Shown piece by piece: positions 1-6,747 of a DNA stretch of 9,592 nucleotides. Position numbers and translations under genes: made by a program. The stretch is from an uncultured Peptococcaceae bacterium (lineage in GTDB: Bacteria > Bacillota > Desulfotomaculia > Desulfotomaculales > Desulfallaceae), in assembly GCA_913064925.1 (NCBI GenBank), contig CAJYBN010000103.1:1-9592 (forward strand). The letters are read 5' to 3'. Each line of letters begins with the position of its first letter. Positions within the stretch are counted from its first letter, which is position 1. Under the pieces are notes generated by a model, which saw only the letters and a program-made list of their open reading frames with translations, did not search any database and was not told the origin of the DNA.

Positions 1-5
1 GGGCG

Positions 6-72
6 CGCCCCGTCAACCGCGCCGCGCTAAACGGCTTAAACGACGTGGCGCCCGCCCCGTCAAACGCGCCGC
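6..72. repeat. Imperfect direct repeat, two copies 47 bp apart
   Basis: A 20-base GC-rich unit beginning CGCCCCGTCAA occurs at 6-25 and again at 53-72 with one mismatch (C versus A at the twelfth base). A weaker echo (CGGCTTA, then GGCGCCCG) follows each copy, so the underlying period may be about 47 bp. The stretch lies downstream of the stop of the leftward hydrolase gene and has no coding signal I can defend. It may be the end of a longer intergenic repeat array that starts before the window; that part is inference. Confidence 0.55.
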
Positions 73-102
73 ACCGCGGCTTATGTGCCGGCGCCCGGCG
101 CC

Positions 103-1077
103 CTACCCGCTTGTTTTGGCCAGGTACTGCACTATGCCCTGCGCGGACAGCTTCGTCATGCCCACCATGAAATCCCATTCCTGCGCCATGCGGCCGTCCA
201 TGCCCGCCGGCACATCTTCTTCCTCCAGCAGGCCAAAGCGGGCATAGCGGCGCATGACCGCCGCCAGCGCATCCGCAGCCTCGCGTGCGCCGCCCCCCTG
301 CTGCAGGCACTGGCGGCCCATGTGCATGAAAACGGTGAGCTGCCCGATGATGTTTTCCACCAGCAGCCGCGGCGGGCGGCCCGCGCCGAAATGAGTGAAG
401 TAAATCTGCTTGATTTCGCTGGCCGCTATCCTCAGCAGTGAGCTGAACATCTGCTCCCCGTTGAAATCGGGCGCCGGAGTGGCCGGGCGCAGCACGGGCC
501 GCCTCAGGCGCTGCGACAGGCCGGGGCTATACACGCCCGCCGCGTCGCCGCTGAACAAGCCGCCCGTCGCGGCGTCGTAATAACACACGTGGTTTTTGCT
601 GTGCCCCGGAGTTTCCCAGACCTCTATTTTCCTGTCCCCCAGGTCCAGCACGGCGCCCTCCACGGCGTGCAGAACCCTCCCTTCTTCCACCGGCACGATG
701 TCGCCGTACTGCCGCATCTTCTCTTCGCCCCACACCTGCAGCGCCCCGGCAATCAACCTGGAGGGATCGATCATGTGCCTGGCGCCCTTGGGGTGCACCA
801 CCAGGCCGGCGCCGGGGAAATGACGGGCCAGCACGCCCAGCCCGCCGGCGTGGTCGATGTGGATGTGCGTCACCGCTATGTACTTCAGCTGTTCAGGCTC
901 AATCCCCAGCTGCGCGGCTGCTTCCCGGACTACGCCCGCCGAGCTGGCCGGCCCCGTTTCCACCAGCGCCCAGCCGCCGCTGCCGCGCACAAAGTAGCCG
1001 GCGGTCCTTCCCTCGTAACCGCATTCCCTCAAGTCCACCTGGAAAATGTCCCCTTCCAACTGCACAATATCCGCCAT
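103..1077 (-). CDS. MBL-fold metallo-hydrolase (COG0491 type)
   Basis: This encodes a 324-residue metallo-beta-lactamase-fold hydrolase, probably cytoplasmic because no signal peptide is visible. The metal-binding set is complete: THIHIDH at residues 70-76 (H71, H73, D75, H76), PGHS with H159, GD with D178, and THF with H229. This pattern fits a di-metal (Zn or Fe) hydrolase of the glyoxalase II-like COG0491 group. The C-terminal 90 residues are helical and family-specific, and the substrate cannot be read from the sequence. The ATG at 1075-1077 is preceded by AGGGGG at a suitable distance. A terminator at 1123-1148 separates it from the upstream hydrolase gene, so it is probably its own transcription unit, though I could not define a convincing promoter. 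It belongs to a different MBL subfamily from its neighbour. Confidence 0.9.
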   Translation of the reverse strand: MADIVQLEGDIFQVDLRECGYEGRTAGYFVRGSGGWALVETGPASSAGVVREAAAQLGIEPEQLKYIAVTHIHIDHAGGLGVLARHFPGAGLVVHPKGARHMIDPSRLIAGALQVWGEEKMRQYGDIVPVEEGRVLHAVEGAVLDLGDRKIEVWETPGHSKNHVCYYDAATGGLFSGDAAGVYSPGLSQRLRRPVLRPATPAPDFNGEQMFSSLLRIAASEIKQIYFTHFGAGRPPRLLVENIIGQLTVFMHMGRQCLQQGGGAREAADALAAVMRRYARFGLLEEEDVPAGMDGRMAQEWDFMVGMTKLSAQGIVQYLAKTSG

Positions 1078-1122
1078 TATTAGACCCCCTGTTACTGTTT
1101 AATTTCTTCAAGAATTCCGCGT

Positions 1123-1148
1123 AAAAAAATCCGGGAACCCATCCCGGA
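1123..1148 (-). terminator. Intrinsic terminator of the UPF0173 gene
   Basis: Read on the minus strand, a perfect 7-bp stem TCCGGGA / TCCCGGA (1142-1148 and 1130-1136) with a 5-base loop is followed by seven T residues (1129-1123). It begins a few bases after the stop of the 1155-1793 gene. This is a textbook Rho-independent terminator and separates the two hydrolase genes. The A-rich left flank would make it partly bidirectional, but nothing obvious arrives from the other side. Confidence 0.9.
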
Positions 1149-1154
1149 AAAATT

Positions 1155-1793
1155 TTATGATATAAAAAGCTCCAGCAGCACCACCTGCATGGTTTCCGGC
1201 ATTTGGCCCGCGGTCACCACCAGTTCCTTCTCTGCGCGGTAGCCGGGGTAGTACTTTAAGAACTCATCCACCGGGTGGATGGGCAGCTCGATGTAATCGG
1301 TCTTGTAGTGCATGGGCAGCACATATTTGGGCTGCAGCTGCTCCACCACTTTGACGGCCTCGCCGGCCCCGATGGTGAAGTACCCCCCCACCGGCACCAG
1401 CAGCACATCCACCCGGCCGATGCCTTTCACCTGCTCGGGCTCCAGCACGTGGCCCAGGTCGCCCAGGTGGCATACCCTGAGCCCCTCCGCCTCGATAACG
1501 AATATAATGTTGTTGCCCCTCTGCCTGCCCTTGGCCGTGTCATGGTAGGATGGAATGCCCGTGATGGTCACGCCGTCCAGGTTATGGCTTCCCTCCTCTT
1601 GCACCACCTTTGGTTCGCCGCGCACCATTTTCACCGCGTTGTGGTCAAAATGCTGGTGACTGACGGTGACAATATCGGCAGCGAGCTTGGGATCGGGGTA
1701 TCCCACTGTTTCATCAAAAGGATCGGTTATGATCGACTTACCGCTGGACAAGCCGATGGCAAAGCAAGCATGTCCCAGCCACCTGAATTTCAT
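1155..1793 (-). CDS. UPF0173-type metal-dependent hydrolase
   Basis: This encodes a 212-residue metallo-beta-lactamase-fold protein of the UPF0173/UlaG-like group (COG2220), whose best-known member is L-ascorbate-6-phosphate lactonase. Visible motifs are the N-terminal WLGHACF with H8, DPF at 24-26, SHQHFDH at 45-51, H84, HLGDLGH at 109-115, PVGG at 134-137 and PMHY with H162. Together these are the expected metal ligands. The length is normal for the family (about 210-230). The ATG at 1791-1793 is preceded on the minus strand by GGGGGAGGAG, which supports this start. A candidate sigma-A promoter lies at 1833-1861 and a strong terminator follows the stop, so it appears monocistronic. The substrate is unknown. 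Such proteins are widespread housekeeping hydrolases, and no neighbour suggests a specific pathway. Confidence 0.92.
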   Translation of the reverse strand: MKFRWLGHACFAIGLSSGKSIITDPFDETVGYPDPKLAADIVTVSHQHFDHNAVKMVRGEPKVVQEEGSHNLDGVTITGIPSYHDTAKGRQRGNNIIFVIEAEGLRVCHLGDLGHVLEPEQVKGIGRVDVLLVPVGGYFTIGAGEAVKVVEQLQPKYVLPMHYKTDYIELPIHPVDEFLKYYPGYRAEKELVVTAGQMPETMQVVLLELFIS

Positions 1794-1832
1794 CTTCTTC
1801 TCTCCTCCCCCGGAGTATAATTGGTTAGCTTT

Positions 1833-1861
1833 ATTTTATCTGTTTTGGCTTAATTATCCAA
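1833..1861 (-). promoter_or_regulatory. Candidate sigma-A promoter for the UPF0173 gene
   Basis: On the minus strand TTGGAT (1856-1861) and TAAAAT (1833-1838) are separated by exactly 17 bases. The -10 matches consensus at five of six positions and the -35 at three of six. Transcription would start about 30 bases upstream of the Shine-Dalgarno sequence of the 1155-1793 gene. The TATACT nearer the gene was not chosen because a start from it would fall inside the ribosome binding site. Confidence 0.45.
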
Positions 1862-2252
1862 CCCCATGGAGGAAGAATTCTAGGTGCTGGATGTAAAAAA
1901 ATTAGCTTTTTAAAAAAATTTCATTCTCCTCTGTAAGCATTGGCTTGTGAATATTTGCACAATCATGCGGACTCCTATAAACTCCCTTCCCCACCCGCAC
2001 CGAAACACCGTCGAAATATGAACATCATTTTATCTCCCACTGTATACGGCTTGGTTATTTCGTCAAGGATAATTACAGCCACAAATGGCTCCCGCGGCAA
2101 CTAACACCAACAGTAAGCCGCGCCGGCAGTGAGGGGCGGGGCGGACATAGCGCTCCCACACCTCCGCCCCTTGCTCGCCCCGGCGCCCGCCACCGTCCCG
2201 GTAACGGGAGCTAAAGTATTTTATTCAACCTACTGCTTTACCAAACCCGCTT
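1862..2252. other. Intergenic stretch without a gene
   Basis: I see no open frame with a start, a ribosome binding site and family-like sequence on either strand. The left third is AT-rich with runs of A and T. The right third (about 2110-2210) is very GC-rich and holds an 8-bp inverted repeat, GGGGCGGA at 2138-2145 and TCCGCCCC at 2163-2170. A short CCCG/CGGG dyad lies near 2197-2208. Neither is followed by a T-tract, so I do not call a terminator. Confidence 0.5.
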
Positions 2253-2558
2253 TTAACTGCCGGCTCCACCGCCGTCGCGGATAAAGGATGCCATCTTAAC
2301 CACCAGTTCGTCAAGGAAGGAGTAAAATTGCGCCTCGTCTGTCATTACAGAAAACTTGCCCTCATCGATGAAATCTCTGAGAGAAAGCATGAATTCGTCG
2401 GCCGCACCTTCCTTTTCCAGCACGCCGATTAACCTGCTCACGGCATCCACAAGCCGGAAGGGCCCGTACAGCTTGGGATCTATGACAAGTTCCTTGGCAC
2501 TGGACACCATGTATCCAATCAGATCATAAATGTCTTCCCGGTATTGCAAGGCGCTCAC
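2253..2558 (-). CDS. Small DUF6092-like protein
   Basis: This encodes a 101-residue acidic, largely helical protein without signal peptide, membrane segment or metal motif. The stretch LIGYMVSSAKELVIDPKLYG followed by PFRLVDAVSRLIG, and the later MTDEAQFYSFLDELV, match my memory of the DUF6092 family, which has no assigned function. I cannot check this with a search. A longer frame starts at GTG 2568-2570, but that codon lies inside the Shine-Dalgarno sequence AAGGTGGG. The better start is GTG 2556-2558, eight bases after AAGGTGG. It shares a GTGA overlap with the stop of the nitroreductase gene. This coupling suggests the two proteins are made together and may act together; that is inference. 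Confidence 0.75.
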   Translation of the reverse strand: MSALQYREDIYDLIGYMVSSAKELVIDPKLYGPFRLVDAVSRLIGVLEKEGAADEFMLSLRDFIDEGKFSVMTDEAQFYSFLDELVVKMASFIRDGGGAGS

Positions 2559-3079
2559 TGCCGATCCCACCTTTCAAAGTGCAGCACCTCTTCAAGCGGC
2601 CTGCGGGGCGGGGCCGGAGGAGTAGCTTTTGGTATACCGACGGTGATCAGCAATTCCGGCACCACGTTTTCCGGCAGCTCAAGAAAAATTTGAAACGCTT
2701 TTTGGTCGAAGCTGCGCAGCACGCAAGTGCCCAGCCCCATGGAGTGCGCCAGGAGCAATATGTTTTGGGCAGCCATGGCCACATCGAACAGGCTGACTAT
2801 ATCCCTGCCCATTTCCCCGCCTTTTTGAAAGGCGCGGTCTCTGTCGGCACAGATGACAATCAGCGCGGGGGGCGCAACAAAAAGCCCCGGCGAAAAGCTT
2901 TTCATTTTTCTTATCTTTTCCTTATCTCGAATAACGACGAATTCCCAGGCCTGCATATTGCTCCCTGTTGGAGCCCAGCACGCCGCTTCAACCAAGAGTT
3001 TCAGCGTTTCATCCGGTACGGGCTCATCTGTGAAGGATCTGACACTTCTTCTGCCCTTAATTAATTCCAGCAGATTCAT
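2555..3079 (-). CDS. Nitroreductase-family FMN protein
   Basis: This encodes a 174-residue nitroreductase-family flavoprotein. These enzymes bind FMN as homodimers in the cytoplasm and use NAD(P)H or another donor to reduce nitro groups, quinones or related substrates; the substrate here is unknown. The N-terminal RRSVRSF (residues 10-16) is the family FMN-phosphate signature. APTGSNMQAWEFVV (about 36-49) is the conserved Asn/Gln-containing segment, and the C-terminal GIPKATPPAPPRRPLEEVLHFERW is typical of short members. The length is at the short end of the family. The ATG at 3077-3079 follows GAGGTG at a good distance. A sigma-A-type promoter lies at 3138-3167. The stop overlaps the start of the downstream small DUF6092-like gene, forming a two-gene operon. 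Confidence 0.9.
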   Translation of the reverse strand: MNLLELIKGRRSVRSFTDEPVPDETLKLLVEAACWAPTGSNMQAWEFVVIRDKEKIRKMKSFSPGLFVAPPALIVICADRDRAFQKGGEMGRDIVSLFDVAMAAQNILLLAHSMGLGTCVLRSFDQKAFQIFLELPENVVPELLITVGIPKATPPAPPRRPLEEVLHFERWDRQ

Positions 3080-3137
3080 TTTGGCACCTCGCTGTATTGA
3101 TTTATTCTTGATTTCTGTGACCTAAAAAAAGGCAGAA

Positions 3138-3167
3138 ATTATACTTGTTGTCTGTTATAAACTGCAA
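3138..3167 (-). promoter_or_regulatory. Sigma-A promoter of the nitroreductase operon
   Basis: On the minus strand, TTGCAG (3162-3167) and a perfect TATAAT (3138-3143) are 18 bases apart. Initiation would fall near 3131, giving a leader of about 50 bases before the ATG at 3079. The element lies in the short gap after the racemase gene and suggests the nitroreductase pair can be transcribed independently of the sigma-54 operon. I see no terminator in the gap, so read-through from the racemase gene is also possible. Confidence 0.65.
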
Positions 3168-3210
3168 CTCATGAATGTTTAATCTTAGGAACGGACTTTT
3201 TTCGAGGCTT

Positions 3211-3936
3211 TTATCCCCACCATTTGTGCGGCTTTTCCCTGGGAACCCGGTAAGTCAGCCGGCTGTGCTTTAACTGCATGGAAACGTAACACTCCACCAT
3301 TTTTATCGCCGCCCACGCTGGATCAATAACGGGCACGTCATACCCGTTTTCCTTCAGCCTGTTGTGCAGGTTGGCAGCCATGCCCATCATTCCCGTGCAC
3401 CCCAGGATAATCACGTGAGCACCGTCTTTTTCGATCGCTTCCAGGCTCTGCCGGTAAAGCGCGTCTTCTAGTTTTGCCTTGTCACCCAGCTCTAGTACGG
3501 GGATGTTGACGTAGCGAATACAGACCACCCTGTCATGCAGTCCCATTTTTCTGGCCAGGTCTTCCAGCATTGGCACCACATCCGGCAAGACAGTCACTAT
3601 CCCCAAGCGTTGACCCAACCCCGCCGCCAGCAACACGGAAGGTTCAAAGCCACCGCATACCGGTATATCCACCAGTTCCCGGGCGGCCTTAACACCCGGG
3701 TCCCCGAAGCAATCGATTACTACCCCGTCAAACCCGTCTTCTGCAGCTTTTTGTGTTTTATATAGGATATCCGGCACCGCCATGGCCTCGTCGTACTCAC
3801 ATTCAATCGATGCCGGCCCGTAGTCCAGGTTTTCCACGTCATACTCTACCCCGGTACCGCCATATACCGCCACTTCTTTGCGCACTTCTTCATTCAGCAA
3901 GTCAGATGTAATTGGCACGATGACCTTTATCCGCAT
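3211..3936 (-). CDS. Hydantoin/Asp-Glu racemase-family protein
   Basis: This encodes a 241-residue protein of the cofactor-independent Asp/Glu/hydantoin racemase superfamily, which uses two cysteines as acid and base. Both are present: C76 in VVIDCFGDPGVKAARE, which is very close to the hydantoin racemase signature, and C180 in VIILGCTGMMG. The likely role is to interconvert enantiomers of a 5-substituted hydantoin or related ring compound so that a stereospecific enzyme can consume both. The open frame extends to 3972, but ATG 3934-3936 has a perfect AAGGAGG eight bases upstream, while the upstream ATG has none. It is the last gene of the permease/DUF917/HyuA operon, 124 bases after HyuA, with a strong hairpin in the gap. 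The exact substrate is inferred from neighbours. An allantoin or Asp/Glu-type racemase is an alternative. Confidence 0.87.
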   Translation of the reverse strand: MRIKVIVPITSDLLNEEVRKEVAVYGGTGVEYDVENLDYGPASIECEYDEAMAVPDILYKTQKAAEDGFDGVVIDCFGDPGVKAARELVDIPVCGGFEPSVLLAAGLGQRLGIVTVLPDVVPMLEDLARKMGLHDRVVCIRYVNIPVLELGDKAKLEDALYRQSLEAIEKDGAHVIILGCTGMMGMAANLHNRLKENGYDVPVIDPAWAAIKMVECYVSMQLKHSRLTYRVPREKPHKWWG

Positions 3937-3944
3937 AAGAATAA

Positions 3945-3951
3945 CCTCCTT
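3945..3951 (-). promoter_or_regulatory. Ribosome binding site fixing the racemase start
   Basis: The minus strand reads AAGGAGG, fully complementary to the 16S rRNA 3' end, eight bases before ATG 3934-3936. This rules in the internal methionine over the upstream ATG at 3970-3972. The latter sits in two tandem ATGAAAAAAT copies and lacks a ribosome binding site. Confidence 0.85.
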
Positions 3952-4032
3952 AACTATTTGGTATTTTTTCATGATTTTTTCATGCCGCTTAAAACCGCTC
4001 TGCCAGGCTCACACATTTCGCAAGGGGGCGCC

Positions 4033-4052
4033 AAGGGGTGCCGGCACCCCCT
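4033..4052 (-). other. Intercistronic hairpin between HyuA and racemase genes
   Basis: GGGGTGCC and GGCACCCC abut at 4035-4050, a perfect 16-base dyad. On the minus-strand RNA it folds as a GGGGTG/CACCCC stem with a CCGG loop, extendable by a G-U and an A-U pair. It begins about ten bases after the HyuA stop. No T-tract follows directly, so it is not a clean terminator. An RNA-processing or transcript-stabilising stem, or a leaky attenuator lowering racemase expression, would fit; this is inference. Confidence 0.6.
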
Positions 4053-4060
4053 GAACAAAT

Positions 4061-5617
4061 TTACCCGTGCCGCAAATTCCCGGCCGCCTTAACCCTTACC
4101 CGGGTGGCGTTACCAGGCAGGTAGGCCAGCGGGACATCTTCCACTTCCACAATCTGTACCGTGGAAGGCTCTGCGCCTGCCTTAACCGCCTCTTCCACAG
4201 CTATGGCCTTGGCCATATTGAGAGCTTCCTCCCGGCTGATTTCACTCAAGGAATAAACCCTTTCCACCTGGCCGCTGACCTGGGCAATGGCGGCACCCAA
4301 GGCGTTGGCCACATCATGATTGCCCGGGCGGATTATTTCGGAAACCCCTTCTACTTCATCGGGAATCAGGATTATTCCGCCGCCAACCAGAATCAGCGGT
4401 ACGGGTTCCGCTGAAAGCTTCATTTTGTCAATACCTTCGTTGACCATGGTCATCATTTTCTTTACGGCTTTACGAGCAAAGCCTTCCTCAATATGACTGA
4501 CCCGGGAGGGATCCCCAATCTCGGCCATTCCCAGGCGAACAGCAATATCCGTGGCGGTCAGCGTGTTGCCGCCGAAAACCAGCGCCTCCTCGGTTAACCG
4601 GTACCCCACGCTTTCGGGGCCGATTACAATCTCCCCGCCCGATTCCCGAATGATGGTGCCGCCCCCCAGGCCAAACGAAATGATATCCGGCATGCGGAAA
4701 TTGGTACGCACGCCCCCGATTTCCACGGCCACAGACGATTCCCGGGGGAAACTGTTCACGATGACCCCGATGTCGCTGGTGGTACCCCCGACGTCCAGAA
4801 CAATAGCGTTATCGTAGCCGCTCAAGAAGGAGGCTCCGCGTATACTGTTGGTGGGCCCGCAGGCAACCGTCAGGATGGGGTATTTCATGGCGTAGTCGAT
4901 GGACATCAGCGTGCCGTCGTTCTGGCACAGGTAGATGCTGGCATTTTTGACCCCTTCCTGTTCCAGCCCTGCTTTAAAACTCAGGGCCGTGGTCTTGGCC
5001 ACCTCCGCCAGGGCCGCGTTGAGAATGGTGGCGTTTTCCCTTTCCAGGAAGCCGATGGAAGCTATCTCGTGGGAAAGTGAAAAAGGCAGGTCCCCCAACT
5101 CTTCACGCAGGATGTCAACGGCCCGTTTCTCGTGCTCCGCGTTAATGGGAGAAAACACGGAAATAACGGCCACGGCGTCGACTTTTCCTTTCATTGCAGC
5201 GGCCGCCGCCCTTATTTCATCTGGGTTGAGCGGAGTGATTTCCCGGCCGTCATACTCATGCCCGCCGCTTACCAGGAAGTATTCTTCGCCAACGGCCTGT
5301 ACCAGTTCAGGTGGCCAGTCGACCATGGGGGCGATGGCCATGGTCGCCGGTTTACCCATGCGCAATATGCCCACCCGGCACAGGCGCTTGCGTTCAACTA
5401 TGGCGTTTGTGCAGTGAGTTGTACCCAGCATGGCGAAGGAAATGGCGTCCCTGTCCACCCCGGATTTCTCCAGCACCTTGTTTATGGCCGAGTAAATCCC
5501 GGTGGTAACGTCCTTTGTGGTGGGAGTTTTTACTTTTTCTATTAAATTCAGCTTTTCATCGATTATAACGGCGTCGGTGTTGGTGCCGCCCACGTCAATT
5601 CCTAACCGGTAACCCAT
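4061..5617 (-). CDS. Short HyuA-type hydantoinase/oxoprolinase family protein
   Basis: This encodes a 518-residue protein of the HyuA family (Hydant_A_N plus Hydantoinase_A), an ASKHA-fold ATPase that activates a lactam or hydantoin ring by phosphorylation. Phosphate-1 loop DVGGTNTD is at 8-15, GTTHCTNAIVERK at 65-77, QNDG at 232-235, GPTNSIRGA at 254-262, the phosphate-2 loop DVGGTTSD at 275-282, GLGGGT at 316-321 and VGGG at 411-414. It is clearly shorter than classical HyuA or acetone carboxylase beta-type subunits (about 650-700 residues), and no HyuB gene is present. Its start codon overlaps the stop of the DUF917 gene (TAATG), so the two are translationally coupled. From memory, fungal proteins fuse these two domains, which would support a complex. 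Expected role: ATP-dependent processing of a hydantoin-like ring. The reaction is not proven by sequence. Confidence 0.9.
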   Translation of the reverse strand: MGYRLGIDVGGTNTDAVIIDEKLNLIEKVKTPTTKDVTTGIYSAINKVLEKSGVDRDAISFAMLGTTHCTNAIVERKRLCRVGILRMGKPATMAIAPMVDWPPELVQAVGEEYFLVSGGHEYDGREITPLNPDEIRAAAAAMKGKVDAVAVISVFSPINAEHEKRAVDILREELGDLPFSLSHEIASIGFLERENATILNAALAEVAKTTALSFKAGLEQEGVKNASIYLCQNDGTLMSIDYAMKYPILTVACGPTNSIRGASFLSGYDNAIVLDVGGTTSDIGVIVNSFPRESSVAVEIGGVRTNFRMPDIISFGLGGGTIIRESGGEIVIGPESVGYRLTEEALVFGGNTLTATDIAVRLGMAEIGDPSRVSHIEEGFARKAVKKMMTMVNEGIDKMKLSAEPVPLILVGGGIILIPDEVEGVSEIIRPGNHDVANALGAAIAQVSGQVERVYSLSEISREEALNMAKAIAVEEAVKAGAEPSTVQIVEVEDVPLAYLPGNATRVRVKAAGNLRHG

Positions 5618-6708
5618 TATTTTTCACCTGCCCCGGCCAGTTTCTCCACCGGCACGTAATCAAAGTCATATTTGAAATACCTGGGGCCCACCGTCTCTAT
5701 GCCCATGGGCGTTCGCCATTTCGGGTCACAGGGGATGCCCAGCACCAGGACGCGGTGGCCGTACCTGAGTCCCTCAGTGGTTATGGGAATGGCTGTTTCC
5801 AAGTTGACTATGCAAATTAAGTCTGGCACCATCGCTACAACCCTGTCTCCTCTCATGGCAATCAGGTTTTCGTTTTGAAACTTCACCGTCATGGTTTCAC
5901 CTTTATAATCCTCTATCCCCTCGATGTGGGCATCACCCCGGGCAAATCCACCTTCCGTCCGTCTCAACACGTCGACCACCTTGCCCTTGAACAACTCAAT
6001 ACCGCCTGTCACGCCCAGAAGGGCTTTAACCGGGTCCTCCCCCGACCGCCAGGCGTTCCGGATGGTCTTGCCAATACGGGCAGAATAGGACATGATGTTT
6101 TTAATCCCCGATTCCTTTAACTGCTTGCCTGTCAGGGGGTACAGGCTTATCATCACCGCCCCGCCCATAACAACGGTGGCGCTCCTGGCCAGGCTTTCCG
6201 TCCAGTTATTGTTAATTGTTTCCAAAATCAATATGTTGCCCTTTTCATCGGCTATTACCATGGGGGTGGCGGAGACCCCGTACAAGTGGAAGGTAAGCAT
6301 TTGCAGTTCGGGAAAAGCCCTGCCCATACCGTCGCAGTCAACCAGGGGCAGGCCCAGGCGCGCGGCAACGGCGATGGGGATCATTGAGTTCACGCCCCCG
6401 GCCTCGATTGGCACGGTGGCGAAAATTTCCTTGCCCAAGTAACTTTTCAGGTTCTCAAAAGCCCGGAAGATTTCCTCGCCGCTCGGTATTTTCTCCAGGA
6501 TCACGGTAGGTGCCCCCATCATGGCGGTGGGGACCACCACCGCATCGTCGGGCACTTCTTCCGGGTCAATCAATGACACGGGACCGTATTCCTTGATCGC
6601 CTGCAGTGCCATAAGCTTGCCTATATGGGGGTCACCCCCTCCACCGGTGCCCAAAAGGGCGGCACCCAGTGCAATATGTTCCACCGCCTGTACGTCTATG
6701 CTGTTCAA
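5617..6708 (-). CDS. DUF917 / S-Me-THD-family protein
   Basis: This encodes a 363-residue DUF917 protein. I recall Pfam now naming this family S-Me-THD, after an S-methyl thiohydantoin desulfurase. Recognisable segments are GTGGGGDPHIG at 20-30, MMGAPTV at 63-69, EAGGVNS at 102-108, DCDGMGRAFPELQM at 124-137, GGIELFKGKVVDVLRR at 235-250, GGFARGD at 253-259 and IPCDPKWRTP at 325-334. The length matches the family (about 350-370), and no signal peptide or membrane segment is visible. The start is TTG 6706-6708, with GGAGG seven bases upstream and no alternative ATG nearby. It lies 39 bases after the permease gene and overlaps the HyuA start by one base. With HyuA it probably forms the catalytic core acting on a hydantoin or thiohydantoin ring. 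A desulfurase role is family knowledge for one member, not shown here. Confidence 0.9.
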   Translation of the reverse strand: MNSIDVQAVEHIALGAALLGTGGGGDPHIGKLMALQAIKEYGPVSLIDPEEVPDDAVVVPTAMMGAPTVILEKIPSGEEIFRAFENLKSYLGKEIFATVPIEAGGVNSMIPIAVAARLGLPLVDCDGMGRAFPELQMLTFHLYGVSATPMVIADEKGNILILETINNNWTESLARSATVVMGGAVMISLYPLTGKQLKESGIKNIMSYSARIGKTIRNAWRSGEDPVKALLGVTGGIELFKGKVVDVLRRTEGGFARGDAHIEGIEDYKGETMTVKFQNENLIAMRGDRVVAMVPDLICIVNLETAIPITTEGLRYGHRVLVLGIPCDPKWRTPMGIETVGPRYFKYDFDYVPVEKLAGAGEK

Positions 6709-6747
6709 ATTTTCCCCTCCCTTACATTTCCAGTCTTAAAGCAACTG

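Noticed and set aside
589..1083. 164-codon plus-strand frame opposite the MBL hydrolase
   Set aside because: It lies wholly antisense to a gene with complete catalytic motifs, has no family-like sequence, and arises from GC-rich codon bias.
1275..1820. 181-codon plus-strand frame opposite the UPF0173 gene
   Set aside because: It is rich in His and Gln in the way antisense shadows often are, has no ribosome binding site of note, and covers a confidently identified gene.
1812..1821. TATACT/TATAAT near 1816 as the promoter of the UPF0173 gene
   Set aside because: Transcription from it would begin within the ribosome binding site, and no -35 partner is present.
2559..2570. GTG start at 2570 for the DUF6092-like gene
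   Set aside because: That GTG is part of the AAGGTGGG ribosome binding site itself; the GTG at 2558 is correctly spaced and gives a normal GTGA coupling.
3076..3100. TGGCAC on the plus strand near 3082 as a sigma-54 element
   Set aside because: No TTGC follows at the required spacing, and it faces into the end of the racemase gene.
3937..3972. N-terminal extension of the racemase from the ATG at 3972
   Set aside because: The extension encodes a Lys-rich stretch not expected in the family, while the internal ATG at 3936 has a perfect AAGGAGG at ideal distance.
4935..5545. Long plus-strand frames opposite HyuA
   Set aside because: They are antisense to conserved HyuA motifs, composed of low-complexity Ser/Pro/Arg sequence, and show no recognisable domain.
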